The translations under genes and the position numbers were made by a program. From Flavobacterium sp. DG2-3 (lineage in GTDB: Bacteria > Bacteroidota > Bacteroidia > Flavobacteriales > Flavobacteriaceae), in the NCBI RefSeq assembly GCF_030730925.1, contig NZ_JAVAMB010000021.1, positions 1 to 64,000 on the forward strand: a stretch of DNA of 64,000 nt, read 5' to 3'. The first letter of the stretch is position 1, and every line of letters begins with the position of its first letter. Below, piece by piece: positions 61,100 to 64,000 of the stretch. The notes beneath the pieces were generated by a model. It searched no databases, had not been told where the DNA came from, and saw nothing but the letters and a program-made list of their open reading frames with translations.

Positions 61100-61981
61100 A
61101 TGGAATTACGTCATCTAAAATATTTTCTGGCTGTTGCCGAAGAACTGAACTTTACCAAAGCATCAGAAAAACTCTTTATTTCACAGCCACCATTAAGCCG
61201 TCAAATAGCCGAATTGGAAGACGAGCTTCAGGCAAAGCTTTTCATCAGAAACAATAAAAAAGTAGAACTCACCGAAGCTGGAAAATATTTCGAAAAAGAG
61301 TTAAAAGAGATTTTTCAAAACTTAGAGCGCATTTCAGTAAAAACCAAAAAAATTGCAGAAAACGTTTCGGGCGAATTTAGAATCGCTTATATCAGTTCGA
61401 TTTATTCGTCTGTAATTTCAGATTTGATAAAACATTTGAAAGCACAATTCCCATACGTAAATTTTAAGCTTTTCGAAATCTCAACCACCAAACAAATCGA
61501 TGCTTTAGAACAAGGAAAAATCGAAATGGGAATTATTCGATCGCCCATTCATTCACCTAAAATAAAAGCGCATTTATGGTTTAAGGATGGATTTTCATTG
61601 GTTTACAATAAAAATTCTGTTTCAATAAAATCAGAAAATGAGATTTTAAAACTGAAAGACGAAACTTTTGTTTTCTTCAATAAAGATTATGCTCCGCATT
61701 ATCATGAAGTTTTACTAGAACTTTGTGCGTTTTATGGCTTTTCGCCGAAAATCATTCACGAAGCGAATAATATTAATTCGATCGTACAATTGGTTAAAAA
61801 CGGTTTAGGAATTTCGATTGTTCCGTCAAACATTGCCAAAAATAATCATGACTCAGAGATTGGATTTATTGAATTGAAAAAGGTCAATTTATTTACGAAT
61901 GTTTCCCTAATAACTTCAAAAGACGATCATTCTGAAATTACGCAATCAGCGGTTGAGTTTTTATTGCCGCAAAGGCGTTAA
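61100..61981 (+). CDS. LysR-family transcriptional regulator
   Basis: The 293-residue protein has an N-terminal winged HTH (MELRHLKYFLAVAEELNFTK, ASEKLFISQPPLSRQIAELE) and a C-terminal ligand-binding domain of the periplasmic-binding type (about 90-290; RIAYISSIYSSVISDL, KAHLWFKDGFSLVYN, VKNGLGISIVPS). Its likely site is the palindrome just before its ATG. The last codons (Leu-Pro-Gln-Arg-Arg and stop) lie in the arm of an intergenic repeat, so the original end may have been replaced. The effector is unknown; it is divergent from a methyltransferase gene. Confidence 0.92.
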   Translation: MELRHLKYFLAVAEELNFTKASEKLFISQPPLSRQIAELEDELQAKLFIRNNKKVELTEAGKYFEKELKEIFQNLERISVKTKKIAENVSGEFRIAYISSIYSSVISDLIKHLKAQFPYVNFKLFEISTTKQIDALEQGKIEMGIIRSPIHSPKIKAHLWFKDGFSLVYNKNSVSIKSENEILKLKDETFVFFNKDYAPHYHEVLLELCAFYGFSPKIIHEANNINSIVQLVKNGLGISIVPSNIAKNNHDSEIGFIELKKVNLFTNVSLITSKDDHSEITQSAVEFLLPQRR

Positions 61982-62233
61982 GGCTCAAAGTTTTTATTAT
62001 TTAATCTCTCAAAGTCGCAGAAGCGCAAAGTTTGTTTAGCAAAGTAACCATTTAGTCTGTCATCCTGAGGAACGAAGGATCCCCTTAAGTAGCTCCGCAC
62101 CGAAACCCAATCTTTGTCGAGTTTCTTGTGGAGATCCTTCATTCCTCAGGATGACAAAAATGAGAATAAACTTTGCGTTTCTGCGACTTTGAGAGATTAA
62201 ACAAAACTTTGTGCCTTTGCGTCTTCGTGGCAA
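61964..62233. repeat. Triple nested intergenic repeat at the end of the LysR gene
   Basis: Outermost arms 61964-61994 and 62203-62233 match at 25 of 31 positions. Middle arms 62002-62033 and 62168-62199 match at 31 of 32. Innermost is the TGTCATCCTGAGGAACGAAG repeat at 62059-62156. The left outer arm includes the last six codons of the LysR gene. Confidence 0.8.
62059..62156. repeat. Inverted repeat, TGTCATCCTGAGGAACGAAG family, copy 2
   Basis: GTCATCCTGAGGAACGAAGG with ATC (62059-62081) is reverse-complemented, with one mismatch, at 62133-62156. It matches copy 1 at 35264-35362 in both arms but not in the insert. It sits in the loop of the outer repeat. Confidence 0.85.
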
Positions 62234-62350
62234 AAAAAATAGCTATAACAAAAAATCGTTACAATTTAGTACAGAAATCCATATTATAAAAACAGAACTT
62301 TTAAATACCTTAGCAAACTATAATTCTACAATAATACAATTTAATAAAAA

Positions 62351-63640
62351 ATGGCTGAGCAATCTTCAATTCAGTGTCCAAACTGCGGAACTCCTATCGA
62401 TGTCAATGATGTTTTAAAACATCAGTTGGAAGACAGCATCCGTAAAGAATTCCAACAAAAAGCTAATGTTCAAAACAAGGAATTAGAGTTTAAAAACGAA
62501 CAATTGGAAAAAGCTAAATTGGAGTTTGAAGCGAAGAAAAAACAGGAAAACGAACTTTTTGCTGAACGTTTGGAACGCGAGAAAAAAACAGCTGAAAAAG
62601 AAATTGGCGAAAAACTAAAAGCCAAACTTGAAGAAGAAAACAAAGACCGTTTGCTTTTGATGGAAAAAGAGCTCTCTGAAAAATCGGAAAAAATCAGAGA
62701 ATTGAATAAAATGGAAGGTGAAATAGCGAAATTACAACGCGAAAAACTGGAAATGAAAGAAGCGATTCAAGCCGAAGCTGAAAAGCAATTAAATGCGCAA
62801 TTGGCTTTGGAACGCGAAAAAATTAGAAAGCAGGAAGACGATAAAAACGAACTGAAATTCAAAGAACTTCAGAAACAGCTTGAAGAACAAAAAAAGCTGA
62901 CCGAAGAAATGAAACGCAAGCAAGAACAAGGTTCGATGCAATTGCAAGGCGAAGTAATGGAATTGGCAATTGAAGAATGGCTGGCAAACAACTTCCCGCT
63001 TGACAGTATTGACGAAGTTAAAAAAGGTGCAAATGGTGCCGATTGCCTTCAAATCGTAAATACCCGCGAACATCAAAATTGCGGTTCAATTTATTACGAA
63101 AGCAAAAGAACAAAAGCCTTTCAGCCTTCGTGGATTGAGAAATTTAAAAATGATATTCGAACCAAAAGAGCCAATATCGGAGTTTTAGTTACCGAAGTCA
63201 TGCCCTCTGGAATGGATCGAATGGGAATGCGCGACGGAATATGGATTTGTACTTATGAAGAATTTAAGGGCTTGAGCGCTGTTTTACGTCAATCACTTAT
63301 TCAAATTAATCAGGCGGTTCAGGCGCAGGAAAACAAAGGCGATAAAATGTCGATGCTGTATGATTTCTTGACCAGCAACGAATTCCGTTTGCAGATTGAA
63401 GGAATCGTAGAAGGTTTCACGCAAATGCAAAGCGATCTTGATTCTGAAAAAAGAGCGATGCAACGAATCTGGAAACAGCGTGAAAAACAAATCGAAAAAG
63501 TAGTTCATAATACTCTAGGAATGTACGGTTCGATTCGCGGTATTGCCGGAAATGCGGTTCAAAGCGTAAAAGCTTTAGAATTGGATTTTGTTGAAGGCGA
63601 CGAAGAAGAAAACGAAGAACCTAAGGAGCTGTTTGAATAA
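62351..63640 (+). CDS. DUF2130-domain coiled-coil protein
   Basis: The 429-residue protein has an N-terminal zinc-ribbon-like motif IQCPNCGTPIDVND (Cys9, Cys12). A charged coiled coil covers about 35-195 (Lys/Glu-rich). The DUF2130 domain covers about 200-400 (MELAIEEWLANNFPLDSIDE, GADCLQIVNTREHQNCGSIY, YESKRTKAFQPSWIEKFKND). DUF2130 is related to restriction-endonuclease-like nuclease folds, but conserved catalytic residues are not obvious to me. It ends in an acidic tail. A role in DNA or RNA handling is possible; function is unknown. It has no operon partner. Confidence 0.85.
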   Translation: MAEQSSIQCPNCGTPIDVNDVLKHQLEDSIRKEFQQKANVQNKELEFKNEQLEKAKLEFEAKKKQENELFAERLEREKKTAEKEIGEKLKAKLEEENKDRLLLMEKELSEKSEKIRELNKMEGEIAKLQREKLEMKEAIQAEAEKQLNAQLALEREKIRKQEDDKNELKFKELQKQLEEQKKLTEEMKRKQEQGSMQLQGEVMELAIEEWLANNFPLDSIDEVKKGANGADCLQIVNTREHQNCGSIYYESKRTKAFQPSWIEKFKNDIRTKRANIGVLVTEVMPSGMDRMGMRDGIWICTYEEFKGLSAVLRQSLIQINQAVQAQENKGDKMSMLYDFLTSNEFRLQIEGIVEGFTQMQSDLDSEKRAMQRIWKQREKQIEKVVHNTLGMYGSIRGIAGNAVQSVKALELDFVEGDEEENEEPKELFE

Positions 63641-63704
63641 AATTCCTCATTTTTTACATTTCCCTTAGTTGAAATACAGACTAATTGTACGTCTGCAATT
63701 CCAG

Positions 63705-63790
63705 CATAGCTGAAGGTTTCAACCTTGGGTGCGCATTGCAAATCATGCTACGTTTACGTTATGTACCCAAGGTTGAAACCTTGGGCTATG
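63705..63790. repeat. Inverted repeat AAGGTTTCAACCTTGGGT
   Basis: Eighteen bases at 63713-63730 are exactly reverse-complemented at 63765-63782, enclosing 34 bases. The pairing can be extended by CATAGC and GCTATG (63705-63710, 63785-63790). It lies in the 63641-63913 gap. Confidence 0.85.
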
Positions 63791-63824
63791 TTTTTGATCT
63801 TAGTTAAACCATACTTTATGGAAA

Positions 63825-63857
63825 TACTACGCGAAGATTTCTCCTTCGTCGAAATGA
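63825..63857. repeat. Solitary arm of the GTCATTTCGACGAAGGAGAA family
   Basis: Read on the minus strand, GTCATTTCGACGAAGGAGAA followed by ATCTTC is one arm of a hairpin family related to the repeats at 35264 and 62059. No partner arm is found nearby, so this is a half element or a remnant. CAATCTGCAAAATCTGCGGG at 63880-63899 is another lone arm. Confidence 0.6.
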
Positions 63858-63913
63858 CAAAAAATGAAAAAATATCTGCTCAATCTGCAAAATCTGCGGG
63901 AAACAAATCACAA

Positions 63914-64000
63914 TCAATCCACTTTCTTAAAAACAGCCAATTTCCCAGAAGGATTTGACAAAGTCAATTGATTATTACCAACAGAATACGTTGTTGTACT
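63914..64000 (-). CDS. 3' end of a minus-strand gene, META/HslJ-like
   Basis: Twenty-eight codons and a TGA stop (63914-63916) are open on the minus strand: STTTYSVGNNQLTLSNPSGK, then LAVFKKVD. The pattern of a strand, Gly-Asn-rich turn and a closing LxFKK is typical of the last strands of META/HslJ heat-shock-type domains. The start lies beyond the window. The assignment is weak because only 28 residues are visible. Confidence 0.5.
   Translation of the reverse strand, partial: STTTYSVGNNQLTLSNPSGKLAVFKKVD

Overview
The window is chromosomal DNA from a Bacteroidota bacterium, most likely a Flavobacterium of the F. johnsoniae type. The evidence is low GC, very short untranslated leaders with almost no Shine-Dalgarno sites, recurring -7 boxes of the form TAnnTTTG (some with a TTG about 19-20 bases upstream), and typical flavobacterial families: M43 metalloprotease, LptD, TamB, BshA, DUF4159 and DUF2130 proteins. 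No prophage, transposase, CRISPR array or secretion island is seen. Nearly everything looks like core chromosome, with many single genes separated by hairpin-rich intergenic repeats.

Layout. 1-971: 5' part of a secreted surface protein with three exact 67-residue repeats (minus strand). 1.2-8.3 kb: an SDR oxidoreductase, SRP RNA with a textbook promoter, glutaminyl cyclase, two histidine-utilisation genes (hutI, hutG), a coiled-coil membrane protein and a DEAD-box helicase. 8.3-16.5 kb: a hybrid sensor kinase, a dicarboxylate symporter, chorismate synthase, an LpxH-like phosphoesterase, a small beta-barrel, a lipoprotein and BshA (bacillithiol synthesis). 16.9-24.6 kb: an envelope cluster on the minus strand (amidase with SPOR domain, MlaD/Mce protein, a two-gene Fe-S membrane redox module, a conserved small protein), divergent from lptD. 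24.7-28.5 kb: ridA, methylglyoxal synthase, a BadF-type sugar kinase, gapA and pfkA. 28.8-36.5 kb: tamB divergent from tsaD-rsmE, then a DUF4159 protein and a TrmH-family methylase. 36.9-43.3 kb: M43 protease, AI-2E permease, THUMP-like methyltransferase, small secreted proteins, DD-dipeptidase and a fatty-acid desaturase. 43.5-47.7 kb: an XRE regulator divergent from two small genes, then a GH9 glycosidase with a ThuA-like protein. 48.2-52.2 kb: flavohaemoglobin with a small membrane protein, an MFS transporter and a Fic protein. 52.3-52.6 kb: a Ser-Pro-Arg tRNA operon. 52.8-55.9 kb: thiolase, an NlpC/P60 peptidase and a SMI1/KNR4-type protein. 56.2-60.8 kb: an AraC regulator, aldo-keto reductase, MdaB-like quinone reductase, YgiN-like monooxygenase, DUF3291 protein and a methyltransferase. 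61.1-64 kb: a LysR regulator, a DUF2130 protein and the 3' end of a further gene.

Functional groupings supported by position are peptidoglycan/lipid/LPS envelope biogenesis (amidase, MlaD, LptD, TamB), lower glycolysis with its methylglyoxal overflow (pfkA, gapA, mgsA), NO detoxification (hmp plus a small membrane protein) and quinone/electrophile handling (AKR, mdaB, ygiN).

The most unusual structure is non-coding. At least ten intergenic gaps hold long, nearly perfect inverted repeats built from a small shared vocabulary. Several are nested inside one another, and one supplies the last codons of a LysR gene. A second signal is a near-identical palindrome, TTTGACWTGTCAAA, found only in the lptD and tamB/tsaD promoter regions.
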